DNA from: Fimbriiglobus ruber
Lineage (GTDB): Bacteria; Planctomycetota; Planctomycetia; Gemmatales; Gemmataceae
DNA length: 64,000 nt
Direction: 5' to 3'
NCBI RefSeq assembly: GCF_002197845.1
Contig: NZ_NIDE01000002.1
Location: 310,001-374,000 of the forward strand
Under the pieces are notes generated by a model, which saw only the letters and a list, made by a program, of their open reading frames with translations, was not told the DNA's origin and did not search any database. Of this stretch, positions 8,276-19,500 are shown piece by piece. A program made the position numbers and the translations under genes. How positions within the stretch are numbered: the first letter of the stretch is position 1; every line of letters starts with the position of its first letter.

Positions 8276-9793
8276 TTACGTCCGCTGCGGCAGCTCGGCC
8301 ACCAGCCGCATGGAGGTGGCCAGACCCTCCAACTGGAAGTGCGGGCGCAGGTGGGCGATCGCCTGGTACCACCCGGGCTTGCCCTTCACGCTCGGCACCT
8401 CCACCCGCGCCCCCTGGAGCGGGAACTTCGCCTTCGTCTCGTCGCCGACGCTCTCGGGGTTCGGGACCACGTAGTTCTGGATCCAGTTGTTCAGCCACAG
8501 TTCCATCTCGCCCCGCTCGGCGAACGACCCGACCTTGTCCCGGGCCATCGCCTTCAGGTAGTGGGCGAAGCGGGACACGCAAAGCATGTAGTTCAGCTTC
8601 GTGGACAGCTCGGCGTTCGCGTTCGCCCCGTGGTCGAAGTACGTCTTCGGCTTGTTCGCCGTCTGGGTGCCGATGAAGACGGCCTTGTCCGTGTCCTCGT
8701 AGTGCAACAGCGGGAGGAACCCGAGGCCGCTCAGCTCGGCCTCCCGGCGGTCCGGGATGAGGACCTCGGTCGGACACTTGGCGGTCTTCCCGCCGGCCTG
8801 GGTGAACGTGTGCAGCGGGAGCCCCTCGACCTGCCCGCCGCCCTGGACGCCGCGGGTCCGCATGAACCGCCCGTCCTTGGCGAACGCGGCCGTGAACCGG
8901 GCCGCCAGCGCCCACGCCGAACTCATCCACAGGTACTTACTGTGGTCCGTCCCGTCGACCTTCTCCTCGTACTTGAACTGGTCGATCTTGCGGTCGGCCA
9001 GGCCGGTCCCGTATGGCAGGCGGGCGAGTACCCGGGGCATGGTCAGGGCCACGTACCGCGAGTCGTCGGACTCGCGAAAACTGGACCACACCGTGTAGTC
9101 CACGTTAATGGTGTGGTCGAAGATCTTGGCCAGGTCGCGGGGGCTGTTGAGGTCGGTGAACGACTCCAGGCTGAACATCTCGGCCCCGGCGGCCGCCACG
9201 AACGGCGCGTGCGCCTGGGCCGCCACCTTGGCGACGTGCTGGAGCAGGCCCATGTCCTCCGAGTCCTTGCCGTCGAACTCGTAGTCCCCGACCAGCATGC
9301 CGTACGGCTTGCCGCCGAGCTGCCCGTACTCGGCCTCGTACACCTTCTTGAAAATCGCCCCCTGGTCGAACTCGATCGCCCGCTCGAAATCCTTGAACAG
9401 CGTCCGCTTGCTGACGTTGATGACCTTCAGCTTGAGCGTCGTGCTGGTCTCGGACTGCTTGACCAGGTAGTTGAGCCCGCGCCACGTCCCTTCCAGCTTC
9501 TGGAAAGCCTTGTGGTGCATGATCTCGTTGCGCTGGGCCGACAGCTTCTCGTCGATGTCGGCCTTCCACTTCTGGATCGTCCGCTCGATGTCGCCGGCGA
9601 CCACCGTTCCGGGCTTGGCTTCGAGCGCCTGCCGGACCAGGGCCTCGATGAACTCCTTGTTCCGCGACTTTTGCGCGTCGTCCTTCGGCTTGGTGGCCGT
9701 GAGCACTTGATCGAGGAGACCGCCGGCGGCCTCCGGGGCGGCGGCAGGCGCGACCTGGGGGGCGGGCGCCGGCGCGGCTTTCGGGTCGGCCAT
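8276..9793 (-). CDS. tssC: TssC (VipB), T6SS sheath large subunit
   Basis: This 505-residue protein has the standard TssC size. An Ala/Pro-rich N-terminal tail of about 25 residues precedes the conserved body: KFIEALV-like helix, AFQKLEGTWRGLNYLV near residue 100, PYGMLVGDYEF near 165, APFVAAAGAEMF near 200, RVLARLPYG near 260, the FVGTQ-like VFIGTQT near 380, and LCVSRFAHYLKAMARDKVGSF near 415. TssC pairs with TssB to build the contractile sheath. Its start lies three bases after the tssB stop, so the two are co-transcribed. No frameshift or internal stop is seen, even though its partner tssB carries a nonsense codon. Confidence 0.95.
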   Translation of the reverse strand: MADPKAAPAPAPQVAPAAAPEAAGGLLDQVLTATKPKDDAQKSRNKEFIEALVRQALEAKPGTVVAGDIERTIQKWKADIDEKLSAQRNEIMHHKAFQKLEGTWRGLNYLVKQSETSTTLKLKVINVSKRTLFKDFERAIEFDQGAIFKKVYEAEYGQLGGKPYGMLVGDYEFDGKDSEDMGLLQHVAKVAAQAHAPFVAAAGAEMFSLESFTDLNSPRDLAKIFDHTINVDYTVWSSFRESDDSRYVALTMPRVLARLPYGTGLADRKIDQFKYEEKVDGTDHSKYLWMSSAWALAARFTAAFAKDGRFMRTRGVQGGGQVEGLPLHTFTQAGGKTAKCPTEVLIPDRREAELSGLGFLPLLHYEDTDKAVFIGTQTANKPKTYFDHGANANAELSTKLNYMLCVSRFAHYLKAMARDKVGSFAERGEMELWLNNWIQNYVVPNPESVGDETKAKFPLQGARVEVPSVKGKPGWYQAIAHLRPHFQLEGLATSMRLVAELPQRT

Positions 9794-9796
9794 GAG

Positions 9797-10321
9797 TTAC
9801 TTCGCCTCCGGGGCGGCGGTCTTTTCGATGCCCATCTGCTTGGCGAGGGCCTGGACCTTCTCGGTATTCGCGAGGACGTCCTGAAGAACCTGTTCCAGCT
9901 GCATGTTCGTGCTGATGCGGGCGAGAACTTCGTCGAGCCGCCGCCGTATGTCGAGGAGTTCCTTGAGCGGGGCCACCTGCTCGGCGACTCGGGCGGGCTC
10001 GAAATCTTCCAGGGATTTGAACGTCAGGGCCACCCGCAGCTGGGTCTTGTCGTCTTTTAACTTGTTGTCAACGGTCAGGTTGAGGCTCGGGGCCGCGTCC
10101 TTCATGACCTCATCAATGTTGTCGCGGTCGATGTTTTTGAAGTCGCGGGTCTTGAGGTCGCCGAGTTCGGCTTCGGGCCGGTGCCCGGACAAGTCAGCCA
10201 TGATGCCGACCACGAACGGCAGTTCCTTCTTCTCCATCGCGCCGTTCGTCTCGACGTCGTAGGTGATCTAGACCCGCGGGCTGCGGACCCGGTCGAGGAT
10301 GTGTTGCGAGTTTTCCGGCAT
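9797..10321 (-). pseudogene. tssB: TssB (VipA), T6SS sheath small subunit, with in-frame amber codon
   Basis: The natural start is the ATG at 10321, preceded by AGGAG eight bases upstream. It reads MPENSQHILDRVRSPRV, then TAG (10270-10268), then ITYDVETNGAMEKKELPFVVGIMADLSG. In TssB proteins the position held by TAG is normally Gln in RVQITYDVE, so a single CAG to TAG change explains it. The rest of the frame is intact to the stop at 9797: LKTRDFKNIDRDN, LRVALTFKSLEDFEP and ELLDIRRRLDEVLARI are all family hallmarks. A product started at the internal ATG at 10237 would have 146 residues but would lack the N-terminal strand that takes part in sheath subunit interlocking. The gene is probably inactive unless the stop is read through. 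Confidence 0.85.
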
Positions 10322-10506
10322 CGGGCATCTCCTGGGGCCATGAGCCACGACCCCCGCCCGGCCCGCGTCCGGTGTCGGCGCCAGCCGGGCGAGCATCATG
10401 CACTCATAATATCAAAAAAGGAAGGGTGTGAGTGCAAGCGAAATTTCCTAAACCCCACGAGAATTTCACGCGGGCGGCGAGGGCGGCCGCGCCCCGTCCC
10501 GGGCGG
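10322..10506. other. Upstream region of tssB and downstream region of the 3875-residue gene
   Basis: This gap separates two genes read leftward. It holds the ribosome site of tssB near 10330 and an AT-rich patch at about 10400-10455. No gene or clear terminator hairpin is seen. Confidence 0.5.
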
Positions 10507-13500
10507 TCAGGACGACGCGCCGGACGAGTACCCGCCGACCGACCCGCCGCCGACGAGCAGGGTGAACGGGATGCCGGCCACCGAGGTCGCCCGCACGATC
10601 GTGCCGTTGACGATCGACCCGGCGAGTACCTGCTCGTAATCGGCGTCGGCCTCGACCGGCGGCTGGGTGATGTCCGCCTGGGGTAAGAACTCGGCGATCT
10701 GGAACGCGGCCCCGCGGGGCGACGAGACCAGGATCGACCGCCGGCCCCCGATCCCGTCCTGGCTCCCGCCGAACGCGACGCCGCCGACCCCGTCGTCGAA
10801 CGTCGACCCGGACGAGGCGGTCGCGATCAAGCCCGTCCCGGCGGCCGGTGGGTTGAACGCGAAGAACGAGGCGATCGGCTGGGCGAACAGCGCGGCCGGG
10901 TTCGTGCTCCCCGGGAAGATCTGGACGTCCGGCCCGCCGCCCGGCCCGGGGGCGGTGACGAGGTCGTCGACCGAGTCGCTGGAATACCCGCCGACGTCGA
11001 CGTACACCCCGCCGCGGAAGTTCGGGTCGTACGCGAAGAAGTCGCGAATGACGTCGCCGGTCTTGCCGTCCCGGACCTGGACCCGGGGGCCGCCGCCGGG
11101 GCCGGCCCCGAACACGAGGTCCGGCACCCCGTCCCCGTTCACGTCCCCGACCGCGACGTTGATCCCGCTCCGGAGGGTCGATTCAAAGGGGAAGAAGTTC
11201 TGGACGACCTCGGCCCGCTGGTACGGGGAAACGGTCGGGTCCGGGATGATCCGGAAGACCTCGACCCGCGGGGCCCCGCCGACCCCGGCCGAGACGACCA
11301 CGTCCGCCCGGCCGTCCTGCTCGATGTCCCCGGCGGTCACGTCAACGCCGCCGCGGAACGTCTCCTCGAACGGGAAGAACTGGGCCAGGATGTCGGTCGG
11401 CGCCAGGTTGCCCAGGTCGAGCGGGACCGGGTTCCCCTGGGCGTCGGTCTCGGTCAACCGGCGGCCGTCGATGATCGTGACGAGCGGGGCGTCGCCCGGG
11501 CCGCCGCCGAGGATCAGGTCCGGGATGCCGTCCCCGTTCACGTCCGCCATGGCGACCTTCGGCGGGCCGAACTGGGCGGTCGCGCTCTGCAAGGTCGGGC
11601 TGACGACGAACGGGTTGGTGATGATGCCGGACCCTACGAGATCCGTGTTGATCGTGGTGGTCGCCCCGCCGACGCTGAGCTGGGAGAACTGAACGCGGAC
11701 GGCGTACCCCGCGACCGGGTTCGTCGCGGTCGGCCCGGTCTCGACCGCGAACGCCTCGCCGCGGACGCCCCCGAGCGACTCGATCGAGGTGTAGACCAGG
11801 GAGTGGAAGACCGTGCCGGGGAAGGTGTACGTCCCGTTCCCGGTGCCCTGCGACGTGAGGTTGGCGGTCGCGATCCCGACCAGGATCGGGGCGAGGGCGT
11901 CGCCGGGGGTGGACAGGGTGCTGGAAGCCGGGGCGTTGCCGTTCACCACGAGGTTCGCCCCGACCATCGGGCGGACGTCGAACGTGTCCCGGGAAATATT
12001 GTCCAGCGGGTCGGCCGGTGTGTTCGGGCCGGGCCGGCCGAGGACGACCTGGGCCGCCCGCGCCTCGGCCTCGAACAGGTTGGTGGTCGTCTGGTCCGCG
12101 GTCAGGCCGACCCCCAGGTAGACCTGGACGGTACCCCCGCCGACGTCGAACAGCGGCTGCAACTGGGTCGGGTCGGTGGCGGCGTTGTGGGCCGCCGGGT
12201 CGTCCGCGGTGAAGCTGCCGCCGGTCGTCAGGGTCACGTTTCCGCCCGCCTGAATGCGGATCGCCGGCCGCGTCGGGTCTTCAAAGCGGACGAAGAAGTC
12301 GTTCTGCGAGCGGACCGCCACCGACCCGCTGGTCAGGTCCGCGAACAGGTCGGCGGTCGTGTCGGTCAGGGTGTTCCCCGACTGGTCGAGCTGGAAGGTG
12401 CCGGCCCCGGTCAGGTAGAGCCGGGGGGCGTCGATCGCGCCGCCCGGCTGGGCGGCACCGTTCGCGAGTTGCAAGACGACCGCGCCGGCGGCTGTCACGT
12501 TGGTGTTGAAGACGGCAGCACTGGTGGCCAGGTTCAGCGCGCCGCCGGTCGTGTAGTCGGCCACCGGGCCGCCGCCGGTCAGGGTGACCGGGGCGTCAAA
12601 GGCCGTCGCCCCGGCCCCGCCCGTCTGGGTCAGCGTCTGGGCCGAAAGCGGACCGCCGATGGTGACGTCACCGGGCACGAACAGGTTCACGTTGCCGGCC
12701 GCCACCGTGACCGGGCCGGTGGTCGCGAGGGCGCCGGAGTTGGTGAGGACGACGTCGCCGGTCCCCTGGGTGATCCCGGCGACCGTGAGCGTGGGGACGC
12801 CGTCGGTCAGGGTGACGATCCCGCCGGTGTTCGTGGCGGTGATGGTGGCGACCTCGTTGGTGGCGGTGCCCAGGTAAGTTCCGACCGCCGAGGTCGTGTA
12901 GAGCGGTCCGGCGGTGATGACCCCGGTCGCCGTCTGGCCGATGGCCCCCGACGCGGTCAGCCCCACCGCGTTGGCCCCGGCGTCGAGCGGGCCGGAGACG
13001 TTCACACTGCCGTTGGTATTCGTGAGCGACACCGCCCCGCCCGCTGTCGCGTCCGCGACGCCGTTCACGTACAGGACCGGGGTGGCGTCCTGGAAGTAGA
13101 CAACCCCGGCACCGGTGTTGATGGCGTCGAGGGCGACGACCGCGTTGGTGGCGTCGCTCAGGCCGGTCCCGCCGGCCGAGGTCGTGGTCAGCAGGCCGGC
13201 GGTGACCACCCCGGCCGCCGACTGGGTGATGGTGGACGACGCGGTCAGGGTGACCGGGTTGGACCCGGCGTCGACCGGCCCCGTCAGAACGAGACCGCCC
13301 CCGGTGTTCGCGAGTGCCACCGACGCACCGGCCCCCGCGTCCGCGATACCCGTGACGGACAGGGTCGGGACGGCGTCAGACAGATTGACCACCCCACCGA
13401 CGGTGTTCGTCGCGTTGAACGAGGCGACCGCGTTGGCGGCCGAACTCAGGGCGGTCCCGGTCGCCGAATTCGCCGTCAGCAGTCCGGCGGCGATGATGCC

Positions 13501-16500
13501 GGTCGCCGTCTGGGTGATGATCGTGCCGGCCGTCAGGGTGACGGCGTTGGCCCCGGCGTTAAGCGGACCGATCAGGGTGATGCCGCCCGAGTTGGTGATG
13601 GTGACCGGCCCGCCGGCCGTCGCGTCGGAGACGCCCGTGACGGACAAGGACGGAACGTCGTCGGCCAGGTTGACGACGCCGGCTCCGGTGTTCGTCGCAG
13701 TGAATGACGAGGCAAAATTATTCCCGCCGCTCAGGTCGGTCCCGGTCCCGGAATTCGTGGTTAACAGGCCGGTCGTGGCGATAGCCGCCGTCGCCGTCTC
13801 GTTGATAATCGTGGCGGCGGAGAGGGTGACTGCGTTCGGACCGGTCTGGATCGCCCCGGCGACCGTTATGCTTCCACTGGTATTGGTTACGACCAGCTGC
13901 CCACCTGCGGTCGTGTCCGTAACTCCCGTCACCGTCAACGCCGGCACCGCGTCCCTCAGGTTGATGGCACCCACGCCCGTGTTCGTGGCGTTGAATGACG
14001 TAACCACATTGGCCGCGGTGCTCAGGTCAGTCCCCGTCACCGAATTCGTCGTCAACAACCCGGCGGTAATCACCCCGGCCGCCGTCTGACCGATCGACAC
14101 CGCCGACAGCGTGACCGGGTACACCCCGGCAGCGACCGGCCCGGTTAATGACAGGCTTCCGGTATTCGATACGGACACGGGTCCGCCGAACGCCGCGTAA
14201 GTGATACCCGTGACCGTCAGGGCAGGCGCCGTGTCCGTCAGATTGACGTCCCCCCCCACGTTACTCGCGGTGAAACTGGCGACGATGTTGGCGGCAGGAC
14301 CCAGGTCGATCCCCGTTGCCGAATTGGTCGTGAGTACCCCGGCGGTGATGACCCCGGCGGCCGTCTGATCGATCGATCCGGCCGACAAGGTGACCGGGTT
14401 AGCCCCGGCCGTGACCGGCCCGGCGAACGACAACGTCCCGTTGTTAGTCACCCTCACCGACCCGCCCGCGGTCGCGTCCGTGACGCCCGTGACCGTCAAG
14501 GCCGTCACCGCGTCATTCAGGTTCACGACCCCGGCCCCGGTGTTGGTCGCGTTAAACGACGCGACCGTGTTGAAGCCCGAGAGGTCGGCCCCGGTCGTCG
14601 AAGTTGTCGTCAATGAGCCGGCAATGATCCCGTTGCCGAAGGCCGTCTGGCCGATCGATGTGGCCGACAAGGTGACCGAGTTTGTCCCCGCGTTGATCGA
14701 CCCGGTCTGAGACAGCGTCCCGGTGTTCGTGACCGCCACCGACCCACCGGCCGTCGCGTCCGCGATCTGCACCACCGTCAGTGCCGGCACCGCGTCATTC
14801 AGGTTGACGACACCGACCCCGGTGTTCGTCGCGTTAAACGACGCGACCGCGTTGGGATCGGCACTCAGGTCGGTCCCGGCGACCGAGGTGGTAGTGAGCG
14901 AACCGGCGGTGATCACCCCGCTCCCTGCCTGGTTAATGAGCCCGCCCGCGGCTAATGCCACCGCGTTGCCGCCGGCGCCGACCGGGCCGACCACTGTCAA
15001 ATTGCCGCCGGCGTTCGTCACCGACACCGACCCGCCCGACACCGCGTCCGCGATGCCCGTCACGGTCAGGGCTGGTACGGCGTCCGTCAGGTTGACGACC
15101 CCCGCCCCGGTGTTCGTCGCATTGAAGCTGGTGACCGCATTGATCGCGATGACCGAGTAGCCCAAGTCGGTCCCGGTTACCGAGGTCGTGGTCAGGAGGC
15201 CAGCCGTAATGCCACCAGTCACTACCTGGCTGATGTTCGCCCCGACGGTCAACGCGACCGGGTTGACCCCGGCGGCGACCGGATCGGCGATGAGCAGTGT
15301 GCCGGTATTGGTTACCGTCACCGACCCGCCGGTCGCCGCGTTCGCGATCCCGGTGACCGTCAGGTTCGGGACCGCGTCGTTCAAGTTAACGACCCCGACC
15401 CCGGTGTTCGTGGCAGTGAAGCCGAGAACCGCGTTGACAGCGGCGCTCAGATCGGTTCCCGTCGCCGATGTCGTCTCGAGCGCCCTGGCGGTAATCACGC
15501 CGGCCGCCGTCTGCCCGATATTTGTGGCCGCGGTCAGGATGGCCGGAGTCGCCCCGGCGGCGATCGGGCCGGTCACGGTCAGGCTGCCGCCGCCGTTCGT
15601 CACCGACACGAAACCTATAGCGCCCGTGATGCCTGTAATCGTGAGTGCCGGCACCGCGTCGCTCAGGAAGACGGGACCGAAGCCGGTGTCGATCGCGTTG
15701 AACGTAGCGATGGCGTTGACAGTGGTGTACAGGTTCGTCCCGGCCCCCGAATTCGTCGTGAGCGAGGCGGCGGTGATCACGCCGGTCGACGTCTGAGCGA
15801 TGTTGGCGGCCGCGTTCAAGGTGACCGGATTCGCACCGGCGTTGATCGGCCCGGACGCGGCCAAGCTGCCACCGCTGTTCGTCACCAACACGAAACCGCC
15901 GGCCGCGGCATCCGCGATGCCCGTGACTGCGAGCGCCGGGGTCGCGTCGTCGAGGTTGACGCCGCCGGTCTCTGTATTCGTGGCGTTGAAGCTGGAGACC
16001 GCGTTAGCCGCGGTACTCAGGTCAGCCCCCGTCACCGAATTCGTGGTCAGGAGTCCGGCCATAATGACCCCCGCCGCCGACTGAGTAATGTTCGCCGACG
16101 TGTTCAGAGTAATCGGGTTGGCCCCGACGTTGATCGGCCCGGACACGGTCAGACTGCCGCCGACGTTCGTCACCACCGCCGACCCGCCCGCCGCCGTGTT
16201 CGTTATGCCCGTGACGACGAGTGTCGACACCGAGTCGTTAAAGTTGACGACGCCGGCCCCGGAGTTCGTGGCATTGAAAATGGCGACCGCGTTGGTCGCG
16301 GCACTCAGGTCGGTCCCGGCTACCGAGTTCGTCGCGAGCAACCCGGCGGCGATCACCCCGGCCGTCGTCTGGCTGATGGTTGTGGACGCCGACAGGGCGA
16401 CCGGAAAGGGCGAGGCGGCGATATGGCCGGTGACGACCACGCTGCCGCCGGTGTTCGTCACCGTCACCGACCCGCCGGCCACCGCGTCCGCGACGCCCGT

Positions 16501-19500
16501 GATCGTGAGAGCGGGAACGGCGTCGTTCAGGGTGACGATTCCGGACCCGGTGACGTTCGCGTTGAACGCGGCGACCGCGTTGGCGGCCGTACTCAGGTCG
16601 ATCCCGGTCGCCGCCGTCGTGGTCAGGAGACCGGCGGTGATCACCCCGACGGCCGTCTGGGCGATGTTGGTGGCCGCGTTCAGCGTCACCGGGTTGGTCC
16701 CGGCAGTAATCGCCCCGGTTACGGTCAGGCTGCCGCCGGTGTTCGTCACCGTTACCGACCCGCCCGCCGTCGGGTCCGCGACCCCGGCGACGGACAGTGC
16801 CGCGACGGCGTCGTCGAAGTTGACGACCCCGACCCCGGTGTTCATTCCTTCGAAAGTGGGGACGACGTTGGCGGCCGCGGAGAGGTCGGTCCCGGTCGCC
16901 GAACTGGTGGCCAGTGCCCCGGCCGTAATGATCCCGGCCGCCGTCTGCCCGATCGTCGTGGACGCGGACAGGATCACCAGGTTCGGCCCCGCGTTGATCG
17001 GGCCGGTCACCGACAGACTGCCGTCGGTGTTCGTCACCGTCACCGACCCGCCCGCCAGTGTGTCCGTAATCCCGGTCGCGGACAGGACCGGGACAGAATC
17101 CTTGAGGCTGACGGGGCCGACTTCACTGTTGGTCGCGTTGAAGCTGGTGACGGCGTTAGTCGCCGCGGAAAGGGTCGTCCCGGTCCCCGAATTCGTGGTC
17201 AGGAGCCCAGCGGTAATCACGCCGGCCGACGTCTGGCTGATGGCCGCCGACGCCGTCAGGGAGACGCCGTTCGTGCCGACGCTCACCGGGCCGGTCACGC
17301 TGATCGCCCCGGTGTCGTTGATCGTCACGAGCCCGGTCCCGGTCTGGCTGACGCCGGCCACGGTCAGCGGGTTCGCGGTGTCCGTCAGGCTGACCGCCCC
17401 GGCCCCCGAGTTCGCGGCGGTGAACGTCCTGACGGCGTTGGCACCGTTCAACATCGTCCCGGTGACCGAGGTCGTGTTCAGCGTCACGGTCGTGATCGCG
17501 CCCCCGATCTCCGTGATCGCGCCGCCCGAGTTGAGCGTCACGGCCGTCGGGATGTTGACGGCTCCGGTGATGTTGATGGCGTCCGTACCGGTGCCGGTGA
17601 TGATCGAGAGGTTGCCCACGACCGCGCCGCCGATCGATCCGTCCGCGCCGGCAATCGTGACCGTATCGTCACCCGCCGGCGTCGTGGTGTCGAGGGTGAC
17701 GCTGGTGTCGTCGCGAACGAGGAGGGTTTCGAAGGTGTTCGCCGGGGCGTTGCTGTAGCCGGAAAGGGCGATGTACGGCCCGCCGGGCGTCGTGGTGTCG
17801 TTGGCGATCGTGACGTGCTGGTTGGCGGCGGTGAACGTGTTGAACGTCACATTCAGCATGCCGGTGATTTCGACCGGGGCCAGGCCGGTGAAGGCGATCG
17901 TGGTCGCGCCGACCGTGGCCGACCCGGCGTGCTGCGGGACGGTGGACGTGTCGACCCGGTAGACCGCGGTGCGGGTGTGGGTCGTGTCCTTGACGATCAG
18001 GGTGTCGCCGGTCTGCCCGCCGCCGTTGAACGCGACCGCGACGCCCGGGTCGCCGTTCACGTAGTCGACCGTCAGGGTGTCCGCCCCGGCCCCGCCGTTG
18101 AAGGTGATCGGCAGCGTGTTGGAGATCGGGTGGAAGGTCGTCCCGCCGTCCACGCTGTACTCGTTGAGGCCTGGGGTGGTCGACTTGCGGAAGACGAACT
18201 TATCGTTCCCGGCGGTCCCGTTGATGCTCGGCTGCGTGTTCAGGTCGACGTTGTTGGTCAGGCCGCCGTTGTACGTGATGGAGGGCGTCACGGCGCTCCC
18301 GGTCACGAGCACCGGCCCCCCCTCGGCGTACCCGGAGAACTGGCCGGAAATGACGGCCGCCCCGGTGTTCTTGATGATCCGGAAAGATTGTTGGGTGGCG
18401 CTCGTCAACCCGGCCCCGGTGCCGTCGACCGTCAGGAGGGCGCCGGCGCCCAATGTGATCGTGCCGCCGGACGCGAGCTGGCTGTAGTTCCCGCCGGCCG
18501 CACTGGTGATGACGATCGCGAGCGCCGAGCCGGCGCTCAAGGTGGTGCCGCCGGTCACGGTGAGGGGCGTGTTGACGCCGCTCGACGGGGCGACCGTCCC
18601 ACCGGTGTTGGCGGTCAGCGTCCCGGTAACGGTGCCGGTCCCGGCCAGGGTGGCGCTGGTCTGGACCGTGACGTTCGACGTGACCGTGCCGGTCAGATCG
18701 AGCGTCCCGCCCGAGATCGTCGTGGCGCCCGTGTAAGTGTTGGGGCCCGATAGGGTAAACGTGCCGGTCCCCGTTTTGACGAGGGACGCGGCGCCGGTTG
18801 TGTTCTGGATCGAGCCGCTAAACGAGCCCGAGCCGTTGTTAGCCCCGACGGTCAATGTCGAAGTCCCGCCGGCTGACACGTCGTCGACCGTGCCGTCCCC
18901 GGCGAGGGTCGAGATCGTTTCACTGAGCCCGTTCAGGTCAAAGACGCCGCCCGGATTAACCGTGACGCTGGCCGTGTCGGCGATCTGGTCGCCGCCCGTC
19001 CCCCCGAGCTGGACGGTGGCCCCCGCGCTAACGGTGTACCCGACGTTGACGGCGTGGACGGTGGCACCGCTGCTGGTCTTCGCCAACACGACGATCCCGG
19101 CGGTCGCGAGCAGGTCGAGGTTCGTGTTGTCGGTGGTGCCGCCGAGGGTGAGGGTGCCGGTCCCGACTTTCGTTAGCGTGCCCGTCACGGCGCCGGTGAG
19201 CGTGAGGTTGCCAGAACCGCCGATGGAGTATCCGCTACCGCCGTCGGTCACGTCGCCGGCCAGGCTCGCGGCCGTCGCGCTGGAGTTGATCAACGCCCCG
19301 GCCCCGCCGACCCCCGTCCCGTTCAAGGTCACCGGCTCGGCCCCGACGGCCTGGCCGTTCAGGTCGAGGGTGCCGCCGGCGAGGACCGTCGTGGCTCCGG
19401 TCGTGTCCCCGAGGGCGGTCGCGCTGCCGGCCTGGAGGGTGTCGCTGGCGTCGATGGTGGTCAGGCCGGAGTACGTGTTGTTCCCGGAGAGCGTGAGCGT

